Part shown: piece after piece, positions 43,342 to 52,234 of the stretch
How the letters are laid out: each line of letters opens with the position of its first letter
Position numbering within the stretch: the stretch's first letter is position 1
From: Opitutia bacterium
GTDB lineage: Bacteria > Verrucomicrobiota > Verrucomicrobiia > Opitutales > Opitutaceae
DNA length: 64,000 nucleotides
Direction: 5' to 3'
NCBI GenBank assembly: GCA_947461205.1
Contig: CANHJG010000003.1
Span: 1-64,000, forward strand
Notes under the pieces: model-generated
The model's database searches: none
What the model saw: the letters and a program-made list of their open reading frames with translations, nothing else
Told to the model about the DNA's origin: nothing
Program-made: the position numbers and the translations under genes

Positions 43342-45273
43342 ATGAGCGTTTCCCCAGCCGTTTTTATCAGCTATGCGCGCGAGAACAACGCCGCGGCCCA
43401 ATCGATCGCGGACACGTTGAAGCAGCACGGGATCGAGGTGTGGTTCGACCGGAGCGAACTGATCGGCGGCGATGCATGGGATGGGAAGATCCGGCGACAA
43501 ATCCGGGAATGTTCGCTGTTTGTCGCCGTGATTTCGCGGCAGACGGATGCGCGGCTGGAAGGGTATTTTCGGCGGGAGTGGAAGATGGCGATCGACCGCT
43601 CGCATGACATGGCCGACGAGCGGGCCTTTTTGCTTCCCGTCACGATTGACGACACCTCGGACGTCACGGCGCTCGTGCCAGAGAAGTTTCGGGAAGTGCA
43701 ATGGATTTATCTGCCCGACGGGGTGGCGAGCGAGACGCTGGCCCATCGGGTCCGGGCCTTGCTGGAAGGCACGGCGAGCGGGGCCACGAATGCGCCGTTC
43801 GCCGCGCGGCGGAGCACCGCGGCGGGAACGTCGTCCGGTCGGGGCCGCGCGGGTGCGAAGGCGCGGCCGCCGGGCCGCCGGCGGGTGTGGTTGCTCGGCG
43901 CCTTGCTCGCGCTGACGATGGGCGTGGCCTGGGTGCGTTTCTTACCGTCGCGGGCCAAGCCGACCCCGGTCGTGGCGGCCCCCGCGTTGGGCGCACCTGC
44001 GGCAGCGACGAAGACGCCGCAGAAGGATGCGCGACCCCGGGTGGCGCCACCGCTGCGGGTCAGTGAAGCGCGGCAACTCTCCGCCAAGGCGACGCTCCTG
44101 TGGGAGAAGTGGGACGATGCGACGCGGGCAGATTGGGCGCTGGCCGACGAACTCTGCAAAAAGGCGGTCGAGCTCGATCCGTCTGACGGCGAGGCGTGGG
44201 CGGTGTATGCGCAGGTCACGAGCGGGGAGTATGAGTTTTTTCACACGCCGGGGGCGGATGACCTGGCCCGCATCCGGGCGGAGCAGGCGGTGAGTTTGCT
44301 CCCGACCTCGCGGACGGCGCGGCTGGCGTTGGCGAACGCGTATCGCAACAATCCGTCGACGTTGGCGGAGGCCGAAAGGCTGTCGCGCGACCTGCTCGTC
44401 GGCACGCCGCGGGACAAGCGCGTCTGGCGCACGCTCGGCGAAACGGTGCGTAGCCAGGGGCGGCCCGACGAGGCGCTGGCGTATTTTGAGCGATCGGCGA
44501 CGCTGCCCGGCGGCGATCCGCTGGCCCTGCTGGCGAAGAGTTTTACTTTGGAAACGCTGGGGCGATACGAGGAGGCGGAACAGGCGGTCGACCAGGCGCT
44601 CAGCCTGCGCCAGAGTTCCGGTGCGCTCCTGCGGAAAATGGAGTGCCAGTTGAATTTTCGCGGGGATCTGGCCGGGGCCGCCGCGACGTTGGCGAAAGTG
44701 CCGGCCTCCTCGTTGTTGGACGACCGGGCGGTCGCGCTCTCGTGTCAGCTCTGGCTCTGGCAACGCGAAGCCGACAAATGTCTGGTGGTGTTGAACACCG
44801 TGTCGCGCGATTTCCTACAGGGATTTTATCGGAGCGGGGCGCCGAAGGCCTGGTTGCTCGGGCGGGTGCACGCGATCGGCGGCCGGACGGCGGCGGCCGA
44901 ATCCTATTGGCGGGGAGCGTTGAAGACGATCGACAAGGCGCGGGAAAAGGATCCGGACGAGGTCAGTTTGGTTTTTTGGAGTGCGCATGTGCACGCCTGT
45001 CTCGGGGAAAAAGCCGAGGCCAGAAAAATGCTCGAGCTGGCGATGGAACTCGCCCCCACCGCGGAGGAGGAAAACTCGACCAACATGGCGGTGATTCTCG
45101 TCCTGTTGGGCGAGCCCGACCGAGCGATGGCGCTGTTGGAGTCGAAGCTGAAGACGAGCGTCGGGCCGGTGCTGCGTGTGGAGCTCCGCCTCGCCCCGGC
45201 GTTTGACGCGCTGCGGGAAAATGCGCGGTTCCAAGCGATGCTGGCAGAACCGAAAAAGAACGCGGCGCCCTGA
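43342..45273 (+). CDS. TIR-domain, single-pass membrane, TPR protein
   Basis: The 643-residue protein starts with a TIR domain at residues 5-140: VFISYARENNAAAQSIADTL, HGIEVWFDRSELIGGD, RRQIRECSLFVAVISR and IYLPDG. A Ser/Arg/Gly-rich linker leads to one transmembrane helix (VWLLGALLALTMGVAWVRFL, about 182-201), a Pro/Ala-rich spacer and then TPR-like repeats (about 245-640; for example DEALAYFERSATLPGGDPLA). The TIR is therefore cytoplasmic and the TPR part outside the inner membrane, if the positive-inside rule (Arg-rich before the helix) holds. TIR domains can be NADases in bacterial immunity, but membrane TIR-TPR proteins are common in verrucomicrobia and may be signalling scaffolds. ATG 43342 is chosen as the first codon of the TIR fold. 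Confidence 0.8.
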   Translation: MSVSPAVFISYARENNAAAQSIADTLKQHGIEVWFDRSELIGGDAWDGKIRRQIRECSLFVAVISRQTDARLEGYFRREWKMAIDRSHDMADERAFLLPVTIDDTSDVTALVPEKFREVQWIYLPDGVASETLAHRVRALLEGTASGATNAPFAARRSTAAGTSSGRGRAGAKARPPGRRRVWLLGALLALTMGVAWVRFLPSRAKPTPVVAAPALGAPAAATKTPQKDARPRVAPPLRVSEARQLSAKATLLWEKWDDATRADWALADELCKKAVELDPSDGEAWAVYAQVTSGEYEFFHTPGADDLARIRAEQAVSLLPTSRTARLALANAYRNNPSTLAEAERLSRDLLVGTPRDKRVWRTLGETVRSQGRPDEALAYFERSATLPGGDPLALLAKSFTLETLGRYEEAEQAVDQALSLRQSSGALLRKMECQLNFRGDLAGAAATLAKVPASSLLDDRAVALSCQLWLWQREADKCLVVLNTVSRDFLQGFYRSGAPKAWLLGRVHAIGGRTAAAESYWRGALKTIDKAREKDPDEVSLVFWSAHVHACLGEKAEARKMLELAMELAPTAEEENSTNMAVILVLLGEPDRAMALLESKLKTSVGPVLRVELRLAPAFDALRENARFQAMLAEPKKNAAP

Positions 45274-45421
45274 CGGCGGGGCGCGCGCTGAGCCGCAACG
45301 ATGCCGTCTGCCGGAGGTCAGCTCGCCCGCCAGCGGGCTTTCGGCGAAGTCGCCCTCCCGTTTTTGCAGGTTCGAGGACAAGGGCGTCGGGCGGAACGGG
45401 CGCGGCTGAGCTTACCAGGCT

Positions 45422-45481
45422 CAACGCCGAACAGTGAACCTGAACGCCGAACGATGAACGCGAACGCCGAAGGTGAAGAGC
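45422..45481. repeat. 20-bp tandem repeat, about 3 copies
   Basis: The unit is (C/G)AACGCCGAAC(A/G)(G/A)TGAAC followed by two variable bases, at 45422, 45442 and 45462; the last copy is imperfect. It lies between the converging TIR-TPR and DUF2126 genes. Confidence 0.7.
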
Positions 45482-45492
45482 GAGCGTCGGGT

Positions 45493-47733
45493 TTACCTCG
45501 CCTGTGCGGGGTAGCGGCGGAGGTCGAGGGTGTGCCGGCCCTCGGGTGGGAAGTCGATTTTCGGGATGAAACGGGATTGGCCGAGGGTCTTGGTCCACGG
45601 CTCCCAACGCTCGGCGCGGCGGGCGGCGGCGACGGTGTCGTCGGCGGGGCGGTCGGTGTAGTCGACGGTGCGTGGATTCCAGACGTGCCAGCGGGCGGCG
45701 GCGACGACGGTGAGCGTCTGGCGGTCGACCCATTCGAGGAGGAGCGGGGCGTGGACGGGGATATGGGGCTGGAGCGACGGGGTGAAATAGAAGGCGCGGT
45801 AGCGGATACCGCAGGCTGCGCCGGCAGGCGCAGCGGTGGACGGGGGAGAAGGTGACGGTGAGAGGGCGAGTGGGCGGAATTCGCAGGGGAGGCCGTTGAC
45901 GAGGAGGAGGCCGGAGTCGAGGGCGGTGGCGTCGGAGACGCGGGCTTCGAGGCGGTCGAGGCTGGAGTCCACGGTGCGCGCGACGGTGCCGGCGTTGGGG
46001 GATTCGCCGAGGAGGGGCCACGCCTCGAGGGCCTGGCGGAACTCGACGGTGAAGGGCTGCGGCTTGGGTTTTTCCGCCGCGGGATTTTCGGGGTCGGCGG
46101 GGGGCTCGAGCAGGAGGGCGAACTCGCCGAGTTTGGGGAAGCGGAATTCCCATGGGGCGCGGAGCCATTCGGGATCGAAGGGGAGGCCATGGGCGGCGAG
46201 GTCGGCGCAGATTTTCGCGAGATCTTCCCAGACGAAAGCGGGGAGGAAGAAGCGGTCGTGGAGTTCGCCGGCCCAGCGGACGAAGGGGGCGTTGAAGGGA
46301 TCGGCGGCGAGGCGGGCGAGGATGGCGCGGATGAAGAGGGCGGTGGCGGATTGGACGGCGGCGGACGGGTGGGTCTCGAAGGCGCGGAATTCGACGAGGC
46401 CGAGGCGGCCGTTCGGGGCGAACGGATTCCAGAGCTTGTCGACGCTGATCTCGGCGCGGTGGGTGTTGCCGGAGCGATCCATCAGGAGGTCGCGGAAGAG
46501 GAGGTCGAAGAGGGCGAGGTTTTGCGGGCGGCCGAAATTTTCGGCGCCGGCGCAGGCGATTTCCAGTTCGTAGAGGGCCTCGTAGGTGGACTCGTCGATG
46601 CGCGGGGCCTGTGAACTCGGGCCCAGGTAGGCGCCGGCGAAGGCGAAGCTGAGCGACGGGTGATGTTGGAAATAGCGGATCGTCGACGGGAGCAGCGCGG
46701 GAAAAGCAAAGAAGGGCGAGAGGAGGCCGACGGGGCCGCCGAAGACGAGGTGGGCGCCGCCGCCAGTGCCGACTTCGCGGCCGTTGAACTGGAGCTTGCG
46801 CGCGCAGAGGCCGCACGTGGCGGCGGCGGCGTAGAGTTGGTTGAGCTGCCGGTCGTAGTCGGCCCACGTGGCGCAGGGCGCGACGTTGATCTCCAGGACG
46901 CCGGGATCGCTGGCGAGGCCGACGGTCGGGAGCTTGGGGTCGGGGGGCGGGGCGTAGCCGGCCAGGACGACGTCATGGAGTTTCTGGGACGCGAGGGAGC
47001 CCTCGATGGCGACGAGCAGGGCGAGGTACGACGAGAGGAGCAGGGGCGGGAGGAAGACGGTGAGGGTGCCGTCGCGGATTTCGGCGGTGAGGGCGCGGCG
47101 GAGGTTTTTTTCGCCGAGCTGTTCCAAGGGGAGGCGGAGGCCGGCGGGGCTGTCGCCGGGAAAGAGCGGGAGGGGGCCGGCGCCGAGGGTGGGCGTCCAG
47201 TCGTCGGTGATCCAGGTGCCGGTGGGTTGGTCGAGGGGGAGGACGAACCCGGTGATGGTGGTGGGGGAGGCGGTTTCGGCGAAAGGCAGGCTGTGGGTGG
47301 ATTCGATGGCGAGTGAATCGGCGAGGTCGGCGAGGAAGTTTTTGGCGTCGGCGACGGTGTGGTGACCGGGAGCGAGGTCGGCGCTGAGGCGGGTGATGTC
47401 GCGCCAGACGGGCTGGTGGTCGGCGCGGCGTTGAAGGAGGAGGGTCCAGCGCGGGAGCGGTTCGCCGGGGTAATGTTTGCCGGCGGTTTCGAGGATGACG
47501 GCGCCGGGAAAGGCGGAGCGGACGAGTTCGCGGGCGAGCCGGCGGGCGTAGGCGAGTTTCGTGGGGCCGAGGGCGGCGGTCTGCCACTCGGCGCCGGTGG
47601 GCGCAACGGGAACAAAGGTGGGCTCGCCGCCCATCGTGAGGAGGACGTTGCTGCGGGCGAGGGAGGCCTCGACGGCGTCGCCGCACGCGCGGAGGGATTG
47701 CCAAACGGGGGCGGGGTAGGGCGTGGCGGACAT
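45493..47733 (-). CDS. DUF2126 protein (split from its usual transglutaminase partner)
   Basis: The 746-residue product starts with SLARSNVLLTMGGEPTFVPV, then KLAYARRLARELVRSAFPGA and KHYPGEPLPRWTLLLQRR. It continues with DPGVLEINVAPCATWADYDR, FNGREVGTGGGAHLVFGGP and HPSLSFAFAGAYLGPSSQAP, then LFRDLLMDRSGNTHRAEISV. This is the DUF2126 (COG4196) family, a predicted member of the ATP-grasp/alpha-E amidoligase cluster. In many bacteria it is the C-terminal part of an approximately 1100-residue transglutaminase-DUF2126 protein. Here the transglutaminase is encoded separately just upstream. The conserved E-N, H and GGG residues suggest a ligase-type metal site (inference). Confidence 0.85.
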   Translation of the reverse strand: MSATPYPAPVWQSLRACGDAVEASLARSNVLLTMGGEPTFVPVAPTGAEWQTAALGPTKLAYARRLARELVRSAFPGAVILETAGKHYPGEPLPRWTLLLQRRADHQPVWRDITRLSADLAPGHHTVADAKNFLADLADSLAIESTHSLPFAETASPTTITGFVLPLDQPTGTWITDDWTPTLGAGPLPLFPGDSPAGLRLPLEQLGEKNLRRALTAEIRDGTLTVFLPPLLLSSYLALLVAIEGSLASQKLHDVVLAGYAPPPDPKLPTVGLASDPGVLEINVAPCATWADYDRQLNQLYAAAATCGLCARKLQFNGREVGTGGGAHLVFGGPVGLLSPFFAFPALLPSTIRYFQHHPSLSFAFAGAYLGPSSQAPRIDESTYEALYELEIACAGAENFGRPQNLALFDLLFRDLLMDRSGNTHRAEISVDKLWNPFAPNGRLGLVEFRAFETHPSAAVQSATALFIRAILARLAADPFNAPFVRWAGELHDRFFLPAFVWEDLAKICADLAAHGLPFDPEWLRAPWEFRFPKLGEFALLLEPPADPENPAAEKPKPQPFTVEFRQALEAWPLLGESPNAGTVARTVDSSLDRLEARVSDATALDSGLLLVNGLPCEFRPLALSPSPSPPSTAAPAGAACGIRYRAFYFTPSLQPHIPVHAPLLLEWVDRQTLTVVAAARWHVWNPRTVDYTDRPADDTVAAARRAERWEPWTKTLGQSRFIPKIDFPPEGRHTLDLRRYPAQAR

Positions 47734-47809
47734 GGGAGGACGACGGACGGAGGAGGGGGACGAGGAAAAGAGAACGAGGCGGATGTACGAGCGGGAGAGC
47801 GCGTGCCAC

Positions 47810-48679
47810 TCAGAGGCGCTCGATCGTGAGGTGGGTGGAGAGATGGGAGGAGACGGGGACCGGGCTGTAGAAACCGCCCTGGATGGGGTTCACGCTTTCG
47901 GCGAGGGAGGCGTGGGCGACGGCGACGAAGGCGTCGTCGCAGAAAATCCCGCGCGTGGGGTCGAGACCGCGCCAACCGGCGCCGGGGAGATAAACCTCGG
48001 CCCAGGCGTGCATGGTGGGGGGGGCGGGGTTCGAGATGCCGGGGGCGGGCGGTTCGTGCAGGTAACCGCTGACGAAGCGGGCGGCGAGGCCGAGGGTGCG
48101 GCAGAGGGCGATGAAGAAGACGGCGTAGTCGCGGCAGGAGCCGCTGCGGAGCGCGAGGGTCTCGGTGGGGGTTTGGATGCCGGGCTCGTCGCGGCGGGTG
48201 TAGGCGAGGGCCTGGCGGACGGTGGTGTTGAGCGCGGCGAGGAAGGCGACCGTGTCGGGCGGAGGGGCCGGCAGGTGGTGGGCGAGCCAGGCGCGGAGCT
48301 GCGGTTCGTCGGTGCCCCGGGGGGCGGTGAGGCACGGGGCGAGGGCGTAGCGCTCGGCGGCGTCGTAGGCGAACGGGAACGTGAGCGCGGACGGCTTGAG
48401 GAAAAAATCGAAGGGATTGGTGTCGAGGGTTTCGACCATGAACTCGGAACGAAATTCGAGCCGCGGGGCGGTGAGATCGGGCGGGAACCAGGCCCAGTCG
48501 AGGGCGTTGTCCTCGGCGTCGCGGGTGGCGATGCGACGCGGGGCCGGGGTGACGTCGAGTTTGAAATCGTGGAGGCGTTGGCGCGGAGTTTCGCGCGGGC
48601 GCAGGTAGAGGGCGTGGGGCGCGAACGCGACCGGCTGCGAATAATCGTAGCGCGTGAGGTGGGTGAGGCGGAGAAACAT
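47810..48679 (-). CDS. Transglutaminase-like protein (second copy, upstream of DUF2126)
   Basis: The 289-residue product has an N-terminal beta-domain beginning MFLRLTHLTRYDYSQPVAFA with YLRPRETPRQ. The papain-like transglutaminase core has a catalytic-type Cys in RSGSCRDYAVFFIALCR (near residue 180), His in TMHAWAEVYLPG and Asp in WRGLDPTRG. There is no signal peptide. Members of this group occur in the ATP-grasp/alpha-E operons, where a role in peptide cleavage or cross-linking is predicted rather than proven. It is probably the part normally fused to DUF2126. Confidence 0.87.
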   Translation of the reverse strand: MFLRLTHLTRYDYSQPVAFAPHALYLRPRETPRQRLHDFKLDVTPAPRRIATRDAEDNALDWAWFPPDLTAPRLEFRSEFMVETLDTNPFDFFLKPSALTFPFAYDAAERYALAPCLTAPRGTDEPQLRAWLAHHLPAPPPDTVAFLAALNTTVRQALAYTRRDEPGIQTPTETLALRSGSCRDYAVFFIALCRTLGLAARFVSGYLHEPPAPGISNPAPPTMHAWAEVYLPGAGWRGLDPTRGIFCDDAFVAVAHASLAESVNPIQGGFYSPVPVSSHLSTHLTIERL

Positions 48680-48717
48680 GGCGGCGGGCGGGTGGGCGGG
48701 AAAGCGCGCGGGGGCCG

Positions 48718-49596
48718 CTAGGGTGCGGCGAGAGGGACGGTGGCGGCGGGCGCGGTGGTTTCGCGGACGGTGACCTCGACCGTGAGGGAGCGGGTGGGGG
48801 CGCCGCGGTAGGTGCCGTTGACGGGGCGGATGTCGGCGTAGTCGCGGCCGACGGCGACCTTGACGTAGCGGTCGTCGGCGATGCGGTCGTGGGTGGGATC
48901 GTAGGCGACCCAGCCGTGGCCCGGGAGGTAGGCCTCGATCCACGCGTGCGACGCCTCGATTTCGCGGGGGCGCCGGGTGTTGTTGAAAAAATAGCCGCTG
49001 ACGTAGCGCGCGGGGATGCCGAGGCTGCGGCAGAGGCCGAGGTGGACGTGCGCGAAGTCCTGACACACGCCCATGCGGAGTTTGAGGGCGTCGTCCGCGC
49101 GGGTGTTCACGCCGGTGGCCTTGGGTTTGTAGGCGAACGTGCGGTAGATGTGGGCGCCGAGGCGGCGGACGTCGCCCCAGACATCGCCGCGGCCGTCGGC
49201 CAGGGCGTCCTGGGCCTCGCGCCACAGTTCGACCTCGAGGGGGACGTAGGGGGAGCTGGTGTAGAATTCCGCGAGCATTTCCCGCTCGGGTGAATTTTCG
49301 AGGTCGGAGGAAAGGACCGAGGGGACCGGAGCGCGGTCCGGCAAGGGGACGGTGTCGACGGTGGAGACGGCTTCGATGATCAGCTTTGAATGGGCGGCGG
49401 GGACGTCGAAGTAGTGGATGGAGTTGCCGTGGAGGTCGTCGTAGTCGAGCGGGGTCGCGGCGGGGGTGAGATGGAGGGCAAAGTCGCGGCAGTGCTGGGT
49501 GGCGTCGTCCCGGGGGCGCAGGCGCACCTCGTTGAAGCTGTCGTGCGCCTTGCCGGCGTAAGTGAACGTGGTGCGGTGGAGAATGCGAAGATGCAT
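48718..49596 (-). CDS. Transglutaminase-like protein (first copy)
   Basis: The 292-residue product starts MHLRILHRTTFTYAGKAHDS with NEVRLRPRDD, the typical N-terminal beta-barrel of this family. The catalytic triad is visible: Cys in MGVCQDFAHVHLGLCRSL (near residue 175), His in EASHAWIEAYLPGHGWV and Asp in VAYDPTHDR. The RYVSGYFFNN segment links them. It lies 63 bases downstream of the alpha-E gene and 38 bases before the second transglutaminase gene. Two paralogous transglutaminase folds in one operon suggest two distinct steps. Confidence 0.87.
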   Translation of the reverse strand: MHLRILHRTTFTYAGKAHDSFNEVRLRPRDDATQHCRDFALHLTPAATPLDYDDLHGNSIHYFDVPAAHSKLIIEAVSTVDTVPLPDRAPVPSVLSSDLENSPEREMLAEFYTSSPYVPLEVELWREAQDALADGRGDVWGDVRRLGAHIYRTFAYKPKATGVNTRADDALKLRMGVCQDFAHVHLGLCRSLGIPARYVSGYFFNNTRRPREIEASHAWIEAYLPGHGWVAYDPTHDRIADDRYVKVAVGRDYADIRPVNGTYRGAPTRSLTVEVTVRETTAPAATVPLAAP

Positions 49597-49659
49597 GGGC
49601 GCAGAGCAGCGGAAGGGCGGCGCCCCGGCGGTCGCGGCGGGCGCGGTGCGACCGGGACG

Positions 49660-50712
49660 TTATTGTTGTTGCTGCTGCTGCTGCACGTCGCCCGACGATT
49701 CGGCCGGGTAGAACATGGTCGTTTCCATCATCTCGTGGCCGATGGTGTCGAGGGTCTTTTGGACTTCTTCGAGGAATTCGTGGAGGCCGTGTTCCTGGAG
49801 GACATCGGCGATGGTGAGGGACTGGAGGTCGGCGAGCAGCCGGCGGGAGGCGCGGCCGGCCGCGGTGCGGGGGCGGGGGCCGGTGTCGCCGAGGATGCGG
49901 CGGAGGAAATCGTCGACCTGCGCGACGCAGAAGTGCAGCGAGCGGGGGAAGGAGTCGGAGAAGATGAGGAATTCGGCGACCTTCCACGGGAGGATTTCGC
50001 TGACGTAGAAACGGCGGTAGGCCTCGAGGGCGCTGGCGGAGCGGAGCACGGCCTGCCACTGGGCGGTGTCGACGGCGCCGCCGACGTCGGACGCGCTGGG
50101 GAGCAAGATGTGGTATTTGACGTCGAGGATGCGGGTCGTCTTGTCGGCGCGTTCGATATATTTGCCGAACTCGATGAATTCCCAGCCCTCGTTGCGGGAG
50201 TAGGTGGAGGCGGTGAGGCCCTGGAAGAGGTGGGCGCTGCGTTTGACACTGGTGAAGAACTCACCGGCGCCGCCGGCGGTCCAGATTTCGGCCGCGTTGC
50301 GGGCGTTGAGGTAGAGGTAGAGTTCGTTGATCGTCTCCCACATCTCGGCGGAGATCTGGTCGCGGATCATGCGGGCGTTCTCGCGGGCGGCGTTGACGCT
50401 GGAGCGGATGGAATTCGGGTTGCGAAGATCGAACGCGAAGAACTCGGTGACGTTGCGGCTGTCGGCGGTGGCGTAGTGCTTGGCGAACAGTTCCTCGTCG
50501 CCGGAGCTGAGGAGAATGGAGCCCCAGTGTTCCTTGATGGTCGTGTCGGTGAAGCCTTGGAAATCGAGGAGGAGCTGGAGATTCACGTCGAGGAGGCGGG
50601 CGAAATTTTCGGCGCGCTCGATGTAGCGGCTCATCCAGTAGAGCGAGTGCGCGACGCGGGAGAGCATCACGGTGGCCTGCGGACGGGCGGGGGGAGTTTT
50701 GGCGGCGGGCAT
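49660..50712 (-). CDS. Alpha-E domain protein (COG2307 type)
   Basis: The 350-residue all-helical protein starts with LSRVAHSLYWMSRYIERAEN and FARLLDVNLQLLLD, the hallmark of the alpha-E family. It has RENARMIRDQISAEMWETIN, FIEFGKYIERADKTTRILDV and LHFCVAQVDDFLRRILG later. The stop is followed by TAA and preceded by seven glutamine codons (49663-49683, CAA/CAG tract), an unusual tail. Its start is one base from the ATP-grasp stop, so the two are co-translated. The alpha-E family is a predicted partner of circularly permuted ATP-grasp ligases. Confidence 0.9.
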   Translation of the reverse strand: MPAAKTPPARPQATVMLSRVAHSLYWMSRYIERAENFARLLDVNLQLLLDFQGFTDTTIKEHWGSILLSSGDEELFAKHYATADSRNVTEFFAFDLRNPNSIRSSVNAARENARMIRDQISAEMWETINELYLYLNARNAAEIWTAGGAGEFFTSVKRSAHLFQGLTASTYSRNEGWEFIEFGKYIERADKTTRILDVKYHILLPSASDVGGAVDTAQWQAVLRSASALEAYRRFYVSEILPWKVAEFLIFSDSFPRSLHFCVAQVDDFLRRILGDTGPRPRTAAGRASRRLLADLQSLTIADVLQEHGLHEFLEEVQKTLDTIGHEMMETTMFYPAESSGDVQQQQQQQ

Positions 50713-50713
50713 G

Positions 50714-52207
50714 TTAGTGGTCTCCGTGGAGGACCCACGTGTCCTTGGAGCCGCCGCCCTGGGAGGAGTTGACGACGAGGGAGCCTTGGCGGAGGGCGAC
50801 GCGCGTGAGGCCGCCGGGGGTGACGGTGATTTTTTCGCCGTAAAGGATGTAAGGGCGGAGGTCGATGTGGCGGCCTTCGAGTTTGCCGTCGATCCAGGTG
50901 GGGGAACGCGAGAGGTTGATGGGATCCTGGGCAATGTAGTTGCGCGGGTTGGCAGCGACGAGGCCGCGGAAGGTGTCGCATTCGGCCTTGGTGGCGGCGG
51001 GGCCGATGAGCATGCCGTAGCCGCCGGCTTCGTTGGCGGCCTTGACGACGAGTTTCGCGATGTTCTCGAGGACGAATTTGCGGTCGAGCGGCTCGGACGG
51101 GAGGTAGGTGTTGACGTTCGGGAGGATGGCGTCCTGGCCGAGGTAATACTTAATGAGTTTCGGGACGTAGGCGTAGATGACCTTGTCGTCGGCGATGCCG
51201 GTGCCGATGGAATTGGCAAGGGCGACATGGCCGGCGCGGTAGGCGTTTACCAGGCCGGGGACGCCGAGCATGGAGTCGGGGCGGAAGACGAGCGGGTCGA
51301 GGAAGTCGTCGTCGATGCGGCGGTAGATGACGTCGACGGGTTCGAGACCGGCGGTGGTGCGCATGAAGACGTGGGCGTCGCGCACGACGAGGTCGCGGCC
51401 CTCGACGATGGGGATGCCCATCTGGCGGGCGAGGAAGCAGTGTTCGAAGTAGGCGCTGTTGTGGACGCCGGGGGTGAGGAGGACGACGTTGGGTTTATCG
51501 CTGCGGGGTGGGGCGATGTGGAGGAGGGCTTTGAGGAGCTCATTGGCGTAGCCCTCGACGGGGCGCACGCCGGAGCTGGCGAAAAGGTTGGGGAACGCGC
51601 GGCGCATGGCGGCGCGGTTTTCGATCATGTAGCTGGCGCCGGACGGGCAGCGCAGGTTGTCCTCGAGGACGAGGTAGTTGCCGGCGCCGTCGCGGATGAG
51701 GTCGGTGCCGCAAATGTGCACGTAGATGCCCTGGGGCACGGTGCAGTTCATGAACTCACGGCGAAAGTGCTTCGCGCCGAGGACGAGCGCGGGGGGGACA
51801 ATTTTATCCTTCAGGCATTTTTGACCGTGATAGATGTCGTCGAGGAAGAGGTTGAGGGCGGTGATGCGCTGGATGAGCCCGGCCTCGATGCGGGTCCACT
51901 CGGCGTTGGGGATGACGCGCGGGATTAGATCGAAGGGGAAAATACGCTCGGTGCCGGCGTCGTCGTGGTAAACGGTGAACGTCACGCCACGGCGGAGGAA
52001 CGCGAGGTCGACGGCGGCGCGGCGCTGGTCGAACTCGGCGACGGGCAGCGTGCCAAGCCGGCCCGCGAGACGTTGATAGTGGGGGCGGACTTCGGTGGGA
52101 GACACGAACATCTCGTCGAAGAAATTGCCCGAGACGTAGGGGGAACTGAGGATCGACACGGAAGGATTTGGGATAGGGACGCTTCGACTGAGCAGGTCTC
52201 TTGCCAA
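50714..52207 (-). CDS. Circularly permuted ATP-grasp ligase (COG2308 type)
   Basis: The 497-residue enzyme has [79 protein letters not shown] and [20 protein letters not shown]. These are characteristic of circularly permuted type 2 ATP-grasp proteins, which form peptide bonds using ATP. It is the first gene of the five-gene operon, so it likely synthesises a peptide that the alpha-E, transglutaminase and DUF2126 proteins modify. The N-terminal start is uncertain: codons before [13 protein letters not shown] are poorly conserved. Confidence 0.92.
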   Translation of the reverse strand: MARDLLSRSVPIPNPSVSILSSPYVSGNFFDEMFVSPTEVRPHYQRLAGRLGTLPVAEFDQRRAAVDLAFLRRGVTFTVYHDDAGTERIFPFDLIPRVIPNAEWTRIEAGLIQRITALNLFLDDIYHGQKCLKDKIVPPALVLGAKHFRREFMNCTVPQGIYVHICGTDLIRDGAGNYLVLEDNLRCPSGASYMIENRAAMRRAFPNLFASSGVRPVEGYANELLKALLHIAPPRSDKPNVVLLTPGVHNSAYFEHCFLARQMGIPIVEGRDLVVRDAHVFMRTTAGLEPVDVIYRRIDDDFLDPLVFRPDSMLGVPGLVNAYRAGHVALANSIGTGIADDKVIYAYVPKLIKYYLGQDAILPNVNTYLPSEPLDRKFVLENIAKLVVKAANEAGGYGMLIGPAATKAECDTFRGLVAANPRNYIAQDPINLSRSPTWIDGKLEGRHIDLRPYILYGEKITVTPGGLTRVALRQGSLVVNSSQGGGSKDTWVLHGDH

Positions 52208-52234
52208 CGAGGTTCGGATCGGACGGGCGGGTCG

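Noticed and set aside
49663-49683. The CAG/CAA repeat as a frameshift or phase-variation switch.
   Set aside because: It is a trinucleotide tract at the very end of the alpha-E gene, so slippage would only change the number of Gln residues.
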